Of a DNA stretch of 64,000 nt, positions 1 through 8,760 are shown one piece after another. The stretch's first letter is position 1. Each line of letters opens with the position of its first letter. Made by a program: the position numbers and the translations under genes. The DNA comes from Paraburkholderia podalyriae (GTDB lineage Bacteria > Pseudomonadota > Gammaproteobacteria > Burkholderiales > Burkholderiaceae). The stretch spans positions 1 through 64,000 of the forward strand of contig NZ_VZQQ01000026.1 in the NCBI RefSeq assembly GCF_014397785.1, written 5' to 3'. The notes beneath the pieces are model-generated. The model saw nothing but the letters and a program-made list of their open reading frames with translations, did no database searches and had not been told where the DNA came from.

Positions 1-159
1 CCCCTTTGACTGCAGGCGCCTGCACAGGCGGTCGATATCGGCCTTCGTCGTACCGATCTTGCCGAGCAGTTCCACGTCGCCCATGCCGATCGCGTAGGCG
101 ACCGTGATCGAATCCTTGTGAACATCCAGACCGACGTACACCGTGCTATCGTTTTCCAT
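1..159 (-). CDS. IS110-family transposase, N-terminal fragment (cut by window edge)
   Basis: The 53 visible residues begin MENDSTVYVGLDVHKDS. The GLDVHK motif is the first strand and first catalytic Asp (residue 12) of the RuvC-like DEDD domain of IS110-family transposases, which move elements through circular intermediates. The gene continues beyond base 1, so neither the other acidic residues nor the C-terminal Ser domain can be checked. Its neighbour is the oxidase assembly gene sco1, so the element probably inserted downstream of that gene. It may be intact or truncated outside the window. Confidence 0.85.
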   Translation of the reverse strand, partial: MENDSTVYVGLDVHKDSITVAYAIGMGDVELLGKIGTTKADIDRLCRRLQSKG

Positions 160-240
160 GCTGGCCTCCGTGCCGGAAATCGCCGGGTGTGGCGCTGTCC
201 ACACCGTGCGGCTCTGGCAGCAATGCTAACCCGCGTCTGA
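1..240 (-). mobile_element. Edge of an IS110-like insertion sequence
   Basis: The transposase start codon is at 157-159 and is preceded, on the minus strand, by about 80 bases with no coding potential, which should be the element's left end. IS110 elements usually lack clear terminal inverted repeats and target duplications, so the boundary cannot be placed; 240 is a rough limit. The sco1 stop codon is at 341, so the insertion did not break that gene. Confidence 0.5.
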
Positions 241-340
241 TTCGTCACGGCTGGCCAGCCCCTGCCTCACGGAAAGTCATACTGCCTTGGGGAGCGGATG
301 CGGGAGCGGCTTTGCTATAAAAAGCGGCCCGCGATGCGCA

Positions 341-970
341 TCAATCAAGCAATAGCTTGATGTCATGCACCCACGGCGTCGCGCCCTGGCCATCGCGCGC
401 GAACAGACGCAGCTTGCCGTCCGCGTCGAACACGTAGCTCGCGGCCGTGTGGTCCATCGTGTAGCTGTCGGGCGTCTTGCCCGGCACCTTCGCGTAGTAG
501 ACGCGGAAGTCTTTCGCAACCTTCGCGAGCTGTTCTTCGTTGGCCGGACGCAGGCCGACGAAGCTCGGATTGAACGCCGGCACGTATTGCGCGAGCAACT
601 GCGGCGTATCACGCGCGGGGTCGACGGTGACGAACAGCACCTGCACGCGCTTCGCGTCTTCCTGGCCGAGTTGCTGCAAAGCCTGCGACAGTTCTGCCAT
701 CGTCGTCGGGCAGACGTCCGGGCAATGCGTATAGCCGAAGAACAGCACGACGACCTTGCCCTTGTAGTCGGCAAGCGTGCGGATCTTGCCGGAGGTGTCG
801 GGCAACGAGAAATCGCTGGCGAATTGCGTATTGCCGGTGATGTCGAGATTCGAGAAGGCCGGGGGCTGCTTGCCGCACCCCGCCATCAGCAGCGTGCCGC
901 CGAGTGCGGCGCCGAGGGCGCAAGCCATCACAGCAGCGCGCGCGACGCGCGCAAAGCGGTTGTTGAGCAT
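341..970 (-). CDS. SCO1/SenC family copper chaperone lipoprotein
   Basis: This 209-residue protein helps load copper into the CuA site of cytochrome c oxidase. Residues 1-31 form a signal peptide ending in a lipobox (LMAGC, Cys32), so it should be anchored to the membrane facing the periplasm. The thioredoxin fold carries the copper-binding CPDVC pair (Cys83, Cys87) and a downstream His174 (MDHT), the three ligands of SCO proteins. It is the last gene of the minus-strand oxidase cluster and starts 4 bases after the heme O synthase stop codon, so the two are probably cotranscribed. Confidence 0.93.
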   Translation of the reverse strand: MLNNRFARVARAAVMACALGAALGGTLLMAGCGKQPPAFSNLDITGNTQFASDFSLPDTSGKIRTLADYKGKVVVLFFGYTHCPDVCPTTMAELSQALQQLGQEDAKRVQVLFVTVDPARDTPQLLAQYVPAFNPSFVGLRPANEEQLAKVAKDFRVYYAKVPGKTPDSYTMDHTAASYVFDADGKLRLFARDGQGATPWVHDIKLLLD

Positions 971-974
971 GGTG

Positions 975-1880
975 TTACGCGCCGATCACGACGCGGGCGT
1001 AGTGGTCGATCAGCAGCGCGGCGAACAGCAGCGACAGATAGACGATCGAATAACGGAAGGTTTTGCGCGCGAGATCGTCCGAATACTCGCGGTAGATCTT
1101 CCACGCATACGCGAGAAACACCGCGCCGAGCAGCACCGCCGCCGCGAGATACACGACGCCGCTCATACCGGAGATAAACGGCATAAGCGTGACCGCGAAC
1201 AGGATCACCGTGTAGAGCAGGATATGCAGGCGGGTGTACTTTTCACCGTGCGTGTTTGGCAGCATCGGCAGGCCGGCGTTTTCGTAGTCCTTGCGGCGAT
1301 ACAGCGCAAGCGCCCAGAAATGCGGTGGCGTCCACACGAAGATGATCAGCACGAGGATCCACGCGTCACCGGGCACGTGGCCCGTGACCGCGGCCCAGCC
1401 GAGCGCCGGCGGCATCGCGCCCGACGCGCCGCCGATCACGATGTTCTGCGGCGTGGCCGGCTTAAGCAGCAGCGTGTAGATGACCGCATAGCCGACGAAC
1501 GTGGCGAGCGTAAGCCACATGGTCAGCGAATTGGCGAACGTGTACAGCGTCCACATGCCGAGGCCGCCGAGCACGGCCGAGAACAGCAATATCTGCGGGG
1601 AGGTGATTTCGCCGCGCGCCGACGGACGCCACGACGTGCGGCGCATTTTTGCGTCGATCTGCTGTTCGACGAGGCAGTTGATCGCGAACGCGGCGCCGGC
1701 CAGCAGCCAAATGCCGACGGTGCCGCCGATCAGTACGGTCCATGGCACCATGCCCGGTGTCGACAGGAACATGCCGATGACCGCGCAGAACACCGCGAGT
1801 TGCGTAACGCGCGGCTTGGTCAGGGCGAGGTATTGGGAGACCCGGCTGCCGGGTGTTTGGGAGAGTGTTGTGCTGTCCAT
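975..1880 (-). CDS. ctaB: Protoheme IX farnesyltransferase (heme O synthase)
   Basis: This polytopic UbiA-family prenyltransferase adds a farnesyl group to heme B to give heme O, the precursor of the heme A used by subunit I. The N-terminus contains LTKPRVTQL, and the Asp-rich substrate loop appears as NCLVEQQIDAKMRRT; about nine hydrophobic segments follow. Two starts are possible: ATG at 1880 (MDSTTLSQ, used here) or GTG at 1889, whose GTG overlaps the TGA of ctaA (GTGA) and would give translational coupling. It lies between ctaA and sco1. Confidence 0.95.
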   Translation of the reverse strand: MDSTTLSQTPGSRVSQYLALTKPRVTQLAVFCAVIGMFLSTPGMVPWTVLIGGTVGIWLLAGAAFAINCLVEQQIDAKMRRTSWRPSARGEITSPQILLFSAVLGGLGMWTLYTFANSLTMWLTLATFVGYAVIYTLLLKPATPQNIVIGGASGAMPPALGWAAVTGHVPGDAWILVLIIFVWTPPHFWALALYRRKDYENAGLPMLPNTHGEKYTRLHILLYTVILFAVTLMPFISGMSGVVYLAAAVLLGAVFLAYAWKIYREYSDDLARKTFRYSIVYLSLLFAALLIDHYARVVIGA

Positions 1881-1885
1881 GTGAG

Positions 1886-2998
1886 TCACGCTGGCGCGGC
1901 ATCGCGCGCAGGGATCGTGGCGCGGCCGGGACGGCTATAAGCGATTCGAAAGTCTAACATAACGAGCAGCAGCAGCAGGATCGCGGCCCCGCCGTTATGG
2001 GCGACCGCGATCGGCAGCGGCCATTGCAGCACGATATTCGACAACCCGGTAATGAACTGGATTAGCATCACCAGCAGCACACCGTTCGCGGGTCGCCGCA
2101 GCGACTCGAAGCGGCGCATCTTCAACGCGAACCACGCCAGATAGCCGATCACGGCGAACGCGAACGTGCGATGTGTCCAGTGAATCGCGACCAGCGCATC
2201 CTGCGTGATCACGTCGCCGTCGCCGGTCATGCCGAGCGCGCGCCACAGGTGGAAGCCGTGCGCGAAGTCCATCGGCGGGATCCATTGGCCGTTGCAGGTC
2301 GGGAAGTCGGTGCACGCGAGCACCGCGTAGTTCGTGCTGACCCAGCCACCGAGCGCGATCTGCAGCACCAGCAGCGCCAGGCCCGCGAGCGCCGCAGCGC
2401 GCCAGCGCGCAGTCTCCGGCTCGTAGGCCGGCAGCGGCGTCAAGCGCGCAGCGAGCCAGCCGAGCGTGCCGAGCAGCGCGAGGCCGAGCAGCAGATGCGT
2501 GGTCACGATGATCGGCTGCAGCTTCATCGTCACGGTCCACGCGCCGAACGCGCCCTGCACGACGATCAGCAGCAGCAGCGAAGTCGGCCACCACGGCGAC
2601 ACATGCAGCGGACGACGCTTGATGCGCGCCGTCCACGCGATCAGCGTCTGCGCGATGATCAGCACGCCGATCGCCATCGCGAAATAACGGTGGATCATTT
2701 CGATCCACGCCTTCGTCATGCTGACAGGACCGCTCGGCATCGCATGATAGGCCGCGGAGATCGCCGCGTGCGCGATGAACGGCGACGACGTGCCGTAGCA
2801 GCCGGGCCAGTCCGGGCAGCCGAGGCCCGAATCGGTGAGGCGCGTGAAGCCGCCGAACATCACGAGATCGAGCGTCAGGAAGGTGGTGAGCCAGACCAGT
2901 TTGCGGAATTTGTTGTCGTCGGCCTTGACCCACACGTAGGACAGCGGCAACAACGCGATACACAAGCCGATCAGGCCCAGTTGCAATACGAACATCAC
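1886..2998 (-). CDS. ctaA: Heme A synthase (COX15/CtaA family)
   Basis: This 370-residue integral membrane enzyme oxidises the C8 methyl of heme O to the formyl group of heme A. About eight transmembrane segments are visible. Conserved features include GGFTRLTDSGLGCPDWPGCYG near residues 49-69, the EMIHRYFA heme-ligand His, and later histidines in IHWTHR and AVAHN. Its length matches the longer proteobacterial type. Its stop overlaps the alternative GTG start of ctaB, and its start is 18 bases after the SCO-like gene upstream. Confidence 0.95.
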   Translation of the reverse strand: MMFVLQLGLIGLCIALLPLSYVWVKADDNKFRKLVWLTTFLTLDLVMFGGFTRLTDSGLGCPDWPGCYGTSSPFIAHAAISAAYHAMPSGPVSMTKAWIEMIHRYFAMAIGVLIIAQTLIAWTARIKRRPLHVSPWWPTSLLLLIVVQGAFGAWTVTMKLQPIIVTTHLLLGLALLGTLGWLAARLTPLPAYEPETARWRAAALAGLALLVLQIALGGWVSTNYAVLACTDFPTCNGQWIPPMDFAHGFHLWRALGMTGDGDVITQDALVAIHWTHRTFAFAVIGYLAWFALKMRRFESLRRPANGVLLVMLIQFITGLSNIVLQWPLPIAVAHNGGAAILLLLLVMLDFRIAYSRPGRATIPARDAAPA

Positions 2999-3016
2999 AT
3001 TTACCCAGTTGCGGCG

Positions 3017-3691
3017 TCAGCCGATGGTCGACCATTTGAGCAGCTTGGTCACGTCGCCTTTGATCTTGCTCGGGTTCGCGTCTTTCGGAAAACGCATCAT
3101 CAGATTGCCATTCGGATCGACCAGATAGATGTGGTCGGTGATCCGCATGCCGGTGTCGGCGGGCAGCCACCCGACGAGCTGCGCCGGATCGGCGATCAGC
3201 ATGTTGGTGTTGGGGTAGGCGGTTTGTATCACGTCCGCGACCTTGCCTGCATCGGTGCGAAGCCACACTTCCACCACGCGCTCGCGTTCCGGGCCTTGGG
3301 CTGTGCGGATTTGTCGCATGAAGTAGAGCTTCGTCACGCAGGCCTTGTCGCACGCGCTGTCGTCGACCGAGATCATCAGCCAGCGGCCGTGCAGCGACGC
3401 GAGCTTCAGCGGCTTGCCGTCGGCGCCGGTGACCACGAGCGAGTCGGGGATCGGCCGTTGCGGCTCGATCAGCGCGCCGTAGTTCGTGCTGCCGCCGGTC
3501 GGTTTGACGACGTAGTACATGAAGTACGAGATCGCGATCGGCGCGGCGCAGATCACCGCGAGCAGCAACAGCACCCAGCGGCCGCGCCGCCATGAGCCCG
3601 GGCCGCTGGGTTGGCCGGGCATCGCCTTGGCTGCGGCAGATTTGCCGGTGGCTTTGCCAACCTCCGGCGAACGGGGAGTTTGAGTCGACAC
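3017..3691 (-). CDS. Membrane-anchored SCO-like protein of the oxidase cluster
   Basis: The 224 residues have a basic N-terminus, one transmembrane helix at about 38-61, and a C-terminal domain outside the membrane. That domain contains DSACDKAC (Cys114, Cys118, a CxxxC pair as in SCO1) and DHIYLVDPNGNLMMRF with His187, placed as the third SCO copper ligand is. Overall similarity to SCO1 is low and the protein is usually left as hypothetical. It lies between SURF1 and ctaA, which fits an assembly or thiol-reducing role. That function is inferred from motif spacing and context. Confidence 0.8.
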   Translation of the reverse strand: MSTQTPRSPEVGKATGKSAAAKAMPGQPSGPGSWRRGRWVLLLLAVICAAPIAISYFMYYVVKPTGGSTNYGALIEPQRPIPDSLVVTGADGKPLKLASLHGRWLMISVDDSACDKACVTKLYFMRQIRTAQGPERERVVEVWLRTDAGKVADVIQTAYPNTNMLIADPAQLVGWLPADTGMRITDHIYLVDPNGNLMMRFPKDANPSKIKGDVTKLLKWSTIG

Positions 3692-3742
3692 GACGGAACC
3701 TCTTTCAATGTTTGGACGACGGCGGGCCGCGCCTTCACTTCG

Positions 3743-4459
3743 TCATGCGCCAGGCGCATGTTCTTTCTTGCCCGCGCGGCGCGCCGCATACAGACCGAAG
3801 GCGAGCGCGGCGGCGGCCATGCCCCACCACTGCAGCATGTAGCCGTAGTTGCGCTCGACGCCGGTGGTCGGCGCGGGCCAGTCACGCACCAGACCATCGC
3901 GGTCGTCGCCGGTTTGCTGGATCACGAACGATTGCAGCGGCAGCCCGGTTTCCGCGGCGTACGCCGCCACATCGAGATTCTGCCGGATCAGACGATGCGC
4001 GGCCGATCCGCCCTCGCCGAGCTCGAACGCGCGCGACGCGTCGGCGCGCGCAATCCCTTCGATCTCGAGCTCGCCCGACGGCGTCGTGTACGGCGCGATG
4101 GTCTCGCGACTGCTGAGGTTGCGCGGCAGCCAACCACGATTGACGAGCACGTAGCCGCCGTCGGCAAGTTTAAAGGGCATCACGACGTAAAAGCCCGGCT
4201 GATCGTTATACGGACGATTGTCGAGGTACACGACCTGGTCCGCGACGAAACGGCCGCGCGCCTTCACGCGATGAAACTCGACCTCCTTCAGCGCGAGCGG
4301 CGCCGCGCTGACCGGCAGCGCGGGCGCGTTTTCGAACTGCGTGATACGTGCCTCGAGCGCTTCCTTCTGATGCGCGCGATCGCGCTGCCAGAAGCCGAGC
4401 CGCATCGTCACGACGACGACCAACAGGATCAGCAGCACGGGAATCAGGCGAAACTTCAT
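3743..4459 (-). CDS. SURF1 family cytochrome oxidase assembly protein
   Basis: The 238-residue protein has the SURF1 layout: a transmembrane helix at about 4-20, a long periplasmic domain, and a second helix near 212-228 followed by a basic tail. Recognisable family motifs are LGFWQRDRAHQKE near the N-terminus, the VYLDNRPYNDQPGFYV stretch, and VNRGWLPR. SURF1 supports heme A insertion into subunit I. It is the first gene of the sub-cluster SURF1, SCO-like, ctaA, ctaB, sco1 and is transcribed away from the DUF2909 gene. Confidence 0.92.
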   Translation of the reverse strand: MKFRLIPVLLILLVVVVTMRLGFWQRDRAHQKEALEARITQFENAPALPVSAAPLALKEVEFHRVKARGRFVADQVVYLDNRPYNDQPGFYVVMPFKLADGGYVLVNRGWLPRNLSSRETIAPYTTPSGELEIEGIARADASRAFELGEGGSAAHRLIRQNLDVAAYAAETGLPLQSFVIQQTGDDRDGLVRDWPAPTTGVERNYGYMLQWWGMAAAALAFGLYAARRAGKKEHAPGA

Positions 4460-4570
4460 TGCAGGCGCTCCGGCATCGCGTTCAGGGCCGCCGGGAACCT
4501 GCGGCAGATGCCCGCGCGCGGTGCGATAATAAATGTTTTGCCACTGCGCTTTCCGGTTTCAGTTGGTTCC

Positions 4571-4780
4571 ATGCACATTATCGTTCCCATCGCCTTTGCT
4601 CTGATCATCGCCAGCATGGTGTCGGCGCTGTATTTCATGATGCACGACAAAGGCAAGACCAAGCGGATGGTCTGGTCGCTGGCCACGCGGGTGGGCCTGT
4701 CGATCTCGTTGTTCCTGTTCATCCTGTTCGCGCACTGGATGGGCTGGATTCAATCGACCGGGATTCCGTACGGGCGCTGA
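4571..4780 (+). CDS. DUF2909 family twin-transmembrane protein
   Basis: The 69-residue protein begins MHIIVPIAFAL and has two hydrophobic helices (about 3-23 and 39-58) joined by a short basic loop (HDKGKTKR), the layout of DUF2909. Members are found beside aa3 oxidase genes in betaproteobacteria; their role is unknown. It is the only plus-strand gene inside the minus-strand oxidase cluster, divergent from SURF1 by 111 bases and convergent with subunit III. A TGCGATAAT extended -10-like sequence lies at 4532-4540. Confidence 0.85.
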   Translation: MHIIVPIAFALIIASMVSALYFMMHDKGKTKRMVWSLATRVGLSISLFLFILFAHWMGWIQSTGIPYGR

Positions 4781-4836
4781 CGCTCGCGGAAAGGTCGTCG
4801 CGCATCCGTCCGCGGCAAATTTTCTCGCCGCCAATC

Positions 4837-4867
4837 AAAACGCCGCCCTGATAGGTCGAGGGCGGCG
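4837..4867 (-). terminator. Rho-independent terminator after oxidase subunit III
   Basis: A perfect 9-bp stem, CGCCGCCCT at 4841-4849 and AGGGCGGCG at 4859-4867, encloses a 9-base loop. Read on the minus strand it is followed by TTTTG. It lies 69 bases past the subunit III stop codon, so it should end the ctaC-ctaD-ctaE transcript before SURF1. It could also act against the DUF2909 transcript, but no T-run follows it on the plus strand. Confidence 0.8.
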
Positions 4868-4935
4868 CTGCGTTGATCCTTGCATTGCTCCGTGCACGCC
4901 TGCGCCGACGAGCGGCGCGCGCGGCTCTGAGCGCG

Positions 4936-5793
4936 TTACAGCCAGTACACGACGACGTACAGACCGAGCCACACGACGTCGACGAAGTGCCAGTACCAGG
5001 CCGCGCCTTCGAACGCGAAGTGATGTTCCGACGTGAAGTGGCCGCGGATCAGGCGCGCCAACACGACGGCGAGCATCGTGCCGCCGAGGAAGACGTGAAA
5101 GCCGTGGAAGCCGGTTAGCAGGAAGAACGTCGAACCGTAGATGCCCGAAGACAGCGTCAGGTTCAGCTCGTTATACGCGTGGAAATACTCGAAGCCCTGC
5201 AGGAACAGGAAGCTCACGCCCAGCACGAGGGTCGCCGCGAGCCACGCGATCGCCTTCCTGCGATGGTCGTCGCGCAGCGCATGGTGCGACACCGTCAGCG
5301 TCGCACCCGACGACAGCAGCAGCGCCGTGTTGATGGTCGGCACCGGCCACGGCTGCATCGACTTGTAGGTGCCCACGAGATCGGCAGGACCGTTGTTCGG
5401 CCACACCGCCGAGAAGTCCGGCCAGATCAGCTTGTAGTCGAGACTGCCGAGCTGATGCAGCGCGATTTCGCGGGCATAGAACAGCGCGCCGAAGAATGCG
5501 CCGAAGAACATCACTTCAGAGAAGATGAACCAGCTCATGCTCCAGCGGTACGAACGGTCGACGTTCTTGCCGTACATGCCGCCTTCCGACTCGGCAATCG
5601 CGTCACCGAACCAGTGCCACAGCGTAAAGAGCAGCCACAGCAGACCGATGAGCACGCCGAGCGGCGCCCAGGTGTGGTCGTTGATCCAGGCCGCAAGCGA
5701 TCCGAGCATGACCAGCAACCCGGTAGCGGCGCTGATCGGATGCCGCGACGGATGCGGTACGAAATAGTACGGGCTCTCGTTTTGACCGCTCAT
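4936..5793 (-). CDS. ctaE: Cytochrome c oxidase subunit III
   Basis: This 285-residue integral membrane subunit of the aa3 oxidase stabilises the proton-uptake path of subunit I. It starts MSGQNESPYYFVP. About seven helices are visible, with family motifs WFIFSEVMFFGAFF, GFHGFHVFLG and the C-terminal WYWHFVDVVWLGLY. It is the last structural subunit of the operon and is followed by a strong hairpin terminator. Confidence 0.97.
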   Translation of the reverse strand: MSGQNESPYYFVPHPSRHPISAATGLLVMLGSLAAWINDHTWAPLGVLIGLLWLLFTLWHWFGDAIAESEGGMYGKNVDRSYRWSMSWFIFSEVMFFGAFFGALFYAREIALHQLGSLDYKLIWPDFSAVWPNNGPADLVGTYKSMQPWPVPTINTALLLSSGATLTVSHHALRDDHRRKAIAWLAATLVLGVSFLFLQGFEYFHAYNELNLTLSSGIYGSTFFLLTGFHGFHVFLGGTMLAVVLARLIRGHFTSEHHFAFEGAAWYWHFVDVVWLGLYVVVYWL

Positions 5794-5918
5794 TCTTGAT
5801 TCTCCACTTCAGTCCAGTTGTTCCGGAATCTCCGGCTGTATCTTCGGCGGCGCGTCGATACCGCACCGCGTCTCTCTAATTCGTGGGCTCCGCTCCGCTG
5901 CCGTGCCCCGGCACTGCG

Positions 5919-6128
5919 TCAACCGACCACGAGGCGCACGATCAGAATCAGCACCCCGATCAGAACCGCCGCGCCGATCAGCGCCGCCACGATCACATGC
6001 AGCGGGTTGAGCTGCGTGGCGTCCGCTTCGAGATCGCGGCGCTTGCGCACGCCGAAAAACGACCATAACACCGCGCGCATCGACTGACCGAAACTGCTCT
6101 TGCGCGGTTTGCCGCCGTTATCGTTCAT
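5919..6128 (-). CDS. DUF2970 family small membrane protein
   Basis: The 69-residue protein begins MNDNGGKPRKSSFGQS and has a conserved soluble half (AVLWSFFGVRKRRDLE) followed by one C-terminal membrane helix (about 46-67). The family occurs in proteobacterial oxidase clusters between ctaG and subunit III, as here. No biochemical role is established; the position suggests assembly or stability of the oxidase. Confidence 0.88.
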   Translation of the reverse strand: MNDNGGKPRKSSFGQSMRAVLWSFFGVRKRRDLEADATQLNPLHVIVAALIGAAVLIGVLILIVRLVVG

Positions 6129-6178
6129 CTCGCTTCGTCTTCCTCGTTTAGTCCGCGGCTCGCACCATCAAATCTGCT

Positions 6179-6817
6179 TCAGGCCGGCCTCGCGGGCGTA
6201 GCTGCCGCGTTGGTCGCTGCATTTGCTGCGGGGTTCGCCTTCGGCACCGCATCATCCGCGCTCGCCGCCGCCGGCGTGTTCAACTCGAAAAACGTGTACG
6301 ACAGCGTGATCGTCTTCACGTCCTTCGGCAACTTCGGGTCGACCACGAACACCACCGGCACCCGCTTCGTCTCGTTCGCGTTCAACGTCTGCTGCGTGAA
6401 GCAGAAACACTCGATCTTCCTGAAGTACCCGGTCGCCTGCTTCGGCGCGTAGCTCGGAATGGCCTGCGCACGGATCGTGCGCGACTGCTCGTTGCTGACG
6501 TCGTACATGACCGTCGTCACTTCACCCGGATGCACGTCGAGACTGCGCTGCTCCGGCTTGAAACCCAACAGGCCCCGCGCGTTCGCATCGAATTCGATCG
6601 AAATCGTGCGGCTCATGTCGACCTGCGTATTCTTCGCCTCGCGCGCCGACACGTCGCGCTGCACGAGGTTGTTCACGCCAGTGATCTGGCAGATCGCGCG
6701 ATACATCGGCACCAGCGCGAAACCGAAACCGAACATCATCAACGCGACGACGAACAGCTTGATCAGCATCGAACGGTTGAAAGAGCGGTCGGTCCCGGCC
6801 GGCGGTTGCGTCGACAT
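6179..6817 (-). CDS. ctaG: Cytochrome c oxidase assembly protein CtaG/Cox11
   Basis: This copper chaperone delivers copper to the CuB site of subunit I. The chosen start, MSTQPPAGTD, puts a membrane anchor at residues 18-40 followed by the periplasmic Cox11 domain. The copper-binding CFCF motif is present (Cys137, Cys139, in KIECFCFTQQ), and so is the family signature around ALVPMYRAICQITG. A Pro/Ala/Asn-rich tail follows residue 190. An in-frame start five codons upstream (at 6832) is less likely. The gene lies between the 44-residue small protein and DUF2970. Confidence 0.95.
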   Translation of the reverse strand: MSTQPPAGTDRSFNRSMLIKLFVVALMMFGFGFALVPMYRAICQITGVNNLVQRDVSAREAKNTQVDMSRTISIEFDANARGLLGFKPEQRSLDVHPGEVTTVMYDVSNEQSRTIRAQAIPSYAPKQATGYFRKIECFCFTQQTLNANETKRVPVVFVVDPKLPKDVKTITLSYTFFELNTPAAASADDAVPKANPAANAATNAAATPARPA

Positions 6818-6859
6818 CTGAATCCTCACCAAACCTGCAAACAGACTGCCAACGCGGCG

Positions 6860-6994
6860 TCAGCTGAACCAGTACTGCTTCAGAATCGCGCTCGCGAAAA
6901 ACACCGCGGCGATCGCGAACATCACGAGCCCTATCCGCCTGTTGCCTGCGCGAATCTGCTCCGGCGTACGTCTTTCCTGTGGATTGCGCGTCAT
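6860..6994 (-). CDS. Cytochrome oxidase small assembly protein (44 aa)
   Basis: This short gene begins MTRNPQERRTPEQIRAGNRR and ends with a single membrane helix (about 21-40) and the tail KQYWFS. Tiny one-helix proteins with this basic RTPEQIRAGNRR segment lie between subunit I and ctaG in related betaproteobacteria, where they are annotated as oxidase small assembly proteins. It is 42 bases upstream of the ctaG start on the same strand. The call rests on this motif and on position. Confidence 0.75.
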   Translation of the reverse strand: MTRNPQERRTPEQIRAGNRRIGLVMFAIAAVFFASAILKQYWFS

Positions 6995-7103
6995 GCTCGA
7001 CTTTCTGAATACTGTTCTTGACTGGCGAGGCCGCCTCGCGAAGCGCCGGATTCCCGTGGCCGCATGCCGCGCCGCCAGAGCCCGGCACCTCGCCGGGACA
7101 GGC

Positions 7104-8717
7104 TTACTCGACGGTCGGCGGATGCTCGAACGTGTGGAACGGAGCCGGGCTCGGCACGGTCCACTCGAGGCCCGTTGCGCCTTCCCATGGCTTGTCGCCC
7201 GCCTCTGCGTGCTCGCCGCCCCCACGGTAGGCGGGCAGCGCCACCGCGAACAGGAAGTACACCTGCGAAAGGCCAAAGCCGAACGCGCCGATCGAGATCA
7301 CCTGGTTCCAGTCGGTGAACTGCGCCGGGTAGTCGGCATAACGACGCGGCATGCCGGCGAGACCGACGAAGTGCATCGGCAGGAACGCGAGGTTGAAGAA
7401 GAACATCGACGCCCAGAAGTGGATCTTGCCGCGCGTTTCGTTGTACATCCAGCCGGTCCACTTCGGTGACCAGTAGTACCAGCCGGAGAACAGCGCGAAC
7501 AGCGACCCCGCGACCAGAACGTAGTGGAAGTGCGCGACGACGAAATAAGTACCGTGATACTGGATGTCGAGCGGCGCCATGGCGAGCATCAGACCCGACA
7601 GGCCACCGAACGTGAACACGATCAGGAAGCCCACCGCGAACAGCATCGGCGTTTCGAACGACAGCGAACCGCGCCACATCGTCGCGACCCAGTTGAACAC
7701 CTTCACGCCGGTCGGCACCGCGATCAGCATCGTCGCGTACATGAAGAACAGCTGGCCTGTCACCGGCATGCCGGTCACGAACATGTGGTGCGCCCAGACC
7801 ATGAACGACAGGATCGCGATCGATGCCGTTGCGTACACCATCGAGCTATAGCCGAACAGCGGCTTGCGCGAGAACGCCGGTATCACCTGCGAGACGATCC
7901 CGAACGCCGGCAAGATCATGATGTACACCTCGGGGTGCCCGAAGAACCAGAAGATGTGCTGGTACATGACCGGATCGCCGCCGCCTGCCGCGTTGAAGAA
8001 TGACGTGCCGAAGTGACGATCGAACAGCACCATCGTGATCGCGCCCGCGAGAACCGGCATCACGGCGATCAGCAGGTACGCGGTGATCAGCCAGGTCCAT
8101 ACGAACATCGGCATCTTCATCAGCGTGAGGCCGGGGGCGCGCATGTTCAGGATCGTCACGACGATGTTGATGCCGCCCATGATCGACGACGCACCCATCA
8201 GGTGGATCGCGAAAATCGCGAAGTCCATGCCCGGGCCCATCTGCGTGGACAGCGGTGCGTACAGCGTCCAGCCCGCAGCGGTCGCGCCGCCCGGTGCGAA
8301 GAACGAGCCGACCAGCAGGACAGCGGCGACCGGCAGCAGCCAGAAACTGAAGTTGTTCATCCGCGCGAAAGCCATGTCCGATGCGCCGATCTGCAGCGGC
8401 ACCATCCAGTTCGCGAAGCCGACGAACGCCGGCATGATCGCGCCGAACACCATGATCAGCCCGTGCATGGTGGTCAACTGGTTGAAGAACTCGGGACGCA
8501 TGATTTGCAGACCGGGCTCGAACAGTTCGGCACGGATCATCAGCGCCATCACGCCCCCGGACAGGAACATGGTGAACGAGAAGATCAGGTACAGCGTACC
8601 GATGTCCTTGTGGTTGGTCGCGAACAGCCAACGACGCCAGCCATGCGGCGTTTCGTGGGCATGGTCGCCGTGCACGTGCTCGTGGCCCGCGACTACATCG
8701 TGTCCGATGCTAGACAT
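7104..8717 (-). CDS. ctaD: Cytochrome c oxidase subunit I
   Basis: This 537-residue catalytic subunit holds heme a and the heme a3-CuB centre, and reduces oxygen to water with proton pumping. Twelve helices are visible. Key motifs are the CuB and cross-linked Tyr region HPEVYI, HHMF, and the heme ligands in AHFHYVLVAG. A His-rich N-terminus (GHEHVHGDHAHE) precedes the canonical WLFATNHKDIGTLY. AGGAG stands 7 bases before the ATG. It lies just downstream of subunit II. Confidence 0.98.
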   Translation of the reverse strand: MSSIGHDVVAGHEHVHGDHAHETPHGWRRWLFATNHKDIGTLYLIFSFTMFLSGGVMALMIRAELFEPGLQIMRPEFFNQLTTMHGLIMVFGAIMPAFVGFANWMVPLQIGASDMAFARMNNFSFWLLPVAAVLLVGSFFAPGGATAAGWTLYAPLSTQMGPGMDFAIFAIHLMGASSIMGGINIVVTILNMRAPGLTLMKMPMFVWTWLITAYLLIAVMPVLAGAITMVLFDRHFGTSFFNAAGGGDPVMYQHIFWFFGHPEVYIMILPAFGIVSQVIPAFSRKPLFGYSSMVYATASIAILSFMVWAHHMFVTGMPVTGQLFFMYATMLIAVPTGVKVFNWVATMWRGSLSFETPMLFAVGFLIVFTFGGLSGLMLAMAPLDIQYHGTYFVVAHFHYVLVAGSLFALFSGWYYWSPKWTGWMYNETRGKIHFWASMFFFNLAFLPMHFVGLAGMPRRYADYPAQFTDWNQVISIGAFGFGLSQVYFLFAVALPAYRGGGEHAEAGDKPWEGATGLEWTVPSPAPFHTFEHPPTVE

Positions 8718-8760
8718 GACAATCTCCTAAAGCGAATTCTGCGGTGCTGACCATGACACG

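Noticed and set aside
1..340. Truncated transposon carrying accessory genes
   Set aside because: Only the start of one transposase gene is in the window and the adjacent genes are core respiratory genes, so no cargo can be claimed.
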